In this document: in pieces, positions 63,775 through 64,000 of the stretch
How the letters are laid out: every line of letters starts with the position of its first letter
Numbering within the stretch: position 1 is the first letter of the stretch
Assembly: GCF_016937655.1 (NCBI RefSeq)
Contig: NZ_JAFHKL010000006.1
Span: 62,001-126,000, forward strand
Length of the DNA stretch: 64,000 bases
Direction of reading: 5' to 3'
Origin: Chromobacterium alkanivorans
Lineage (GTDB): Bacteria; Pseudomonadota; Gammaproteobacteria; Burkholderiales; Chromobacteriaceae
Program-made: the position numbers and the translations under genes
Notes under the pieces: model-generated
The model's database searches: none
The model's input: the letters and a program-made list of their open reading frames with translations, nothing else
Told to the model about the DNA's origin: nothing

Positions 63775-63937
63775 TCCGGTGCAGCAGGTGCTGCAGCGCA
63801 AGGCATACCGGGTGCGCAAAGCGCATCCGTCCGACCGGCCCGCAGAGGGGCGCGCGTTGCTGAAGTTGTTACTTCGCCATCTGGAGTCCAAATGTGAGCG
63901 TGCTATGGCGGCAGGAGAGCGGCGCCCCGGAACGTGA
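63764..63937 (+). CDS. Small phage protein
   Basis: 57 residues, unrecognised, basic and helical (PLDPVQQVLQRKAYRVRKAH, LLKLLLRHLESKCERAM). GGAGAG lies six bases upstream. Overlaps the YdaT-like stop by 11 bp and the next gene start, consistent with an operon. Confidence 0.6.
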   Translation: MPLDPVQQVLQRKAYRVRKAHPSDRPAEGRALLKLLLRHLESKCERAMAAGERRPGT

Positions 63938-64000
63938 TGCGGATTTCTTGGCATCGTTGGCCGCCATGGATTGGGTCGAGCGGCAGCGCTTCGAGGAGCG
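63894..64000 (+). CDS. Phage protein, N-terminal fragment (cut by window edge)
   Basis: Open from a GTG at 63894 (GGAG seven bases upstream) to the window end: 35 codons, SVLWRQESGAPERDADFLASL then AAMDWVERQRFEER. Too short to classify. Its position after Cro and CII-like genes is where replication genes usually begin. Confidence 0.45.
   Translation, partial: MSVLWRQESGAPERDADFLASLAAMDWVERQRFEE

Larger units (their letters stand above)
52480..64000. mobile_element. Prophage, early and immunity half (extends past the right edge)
   Basis: A continuous block of phage-type genes: AlpA-like, Gp37/Gp68, H-NS-like, DUF2786, DEDD exonuclease, DUF550, StbAB-like pair, repressor, Cro-like and YdaT/CII-like. 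Dense overlaps (ATGA, TGATG) and repeated 14-bp operators tie two promoters to one repressor. Codon use and gene size differ from the flanking chromosome. No integrase, terminase, capsid or tail gene is in the window, so phage type and completeness cannot be judged. A plasmid-like or phage-plasmid lifestyle is possible given the stb-like module. Confidence 0.85.

Overview
The window is about 64 kb of GC-rich DNA. Gene content and order (surE-pcm-nlpD-rpoS, rpsP-rimM-trmD-rplS, clpS-clpA, PurT, quinolinate synthase NadA, tandem c-di-GMP proteins) point to a betaproteobacterium, most likely Chromobacteriaceae (Chromobacterium or a close relative). The genus is an inference: no rRNA or tRNA gene is visible.

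Chromosomal part, about 1-52,450. The left edge cuts an RlmL-type rRNA methyltransferase that carries a huge repetitive Arg-rich N-terminal tail. Next come mutY and relA, a deoC-deoA-deoB-deoD nucleoside-salvage operon, rplM-rpsI, argC, erpA (preceded by an IscR-like box), an orphan cheR, dadA, and purT translationally coupled to a group II truncated haemoglobin. The next block holds folB, plsY, a histone-deacetylase-like amidohydrolase, a moxR/DUF58/transglutaminase cluster, the rpoS locus, nadA, a zinc-type CDF exporter overlapping a PatZ-type protein acetyltransferase, and the rpsP operon. Then follow ogt, xerD, clpS-clpA, a cold-shock gene, mdtH with a divergent LysR gene, a GntR gene, ubiG, mtaD, two GGDEF genes (one also EAL), a LysR/aldo-keto reductase pair and a YdhR-like monooxygenase. 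Two intergenic stretches of about 500 bp (10.6-11.1 kb and 42.7-43.2 kb) contain no convincing protein gene. Each ends in a strong plus-strand terminator with a plausible promoter and folded RNA upstream, so both are candidate small-RNA loci.

Mobile part, about 52,480 to beyond 64,000. This is the early/immunity half of a temperate prophage; no integrase or structural gene lies inside the window. The immunity region has a repressor (minus strand) facing a Cro-like protein and a YdaT/CII-like protein (plus strand), with 14-bp operators (AACCG-N4-CGGTT) between them. The same operator occurs three times at about 31-bp spacing over a near-consensus leftward promoter near 60.23 kb (pL-like). Between repressor and pL, the position that lambda fills with rexA-rexB, lie a small HTH protein, a HipA-like kinase and an unknown protein. 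The leftward early operon encodes a zinc-ribbon protein, then a plasmid-type StbA/StbB (TraK/TraL-like) pair preceded by five 11-bp-phased iterons, then a DUF550 protein, a DEDD exonuclease, several unknowns, a DUF2786 protein, an H-NS-like protein, a Gp37/Gp68 (DUF5131) protein and an AlpA-like regulator. It ends at a terminator next to a candidate attachment region.

The most unusual parts are the rexAB-position HTH/kinase cassette and the StbAB-like module with iterons. The intercistronic GGCCACC hairpins and the two candidate small RNAs come next.
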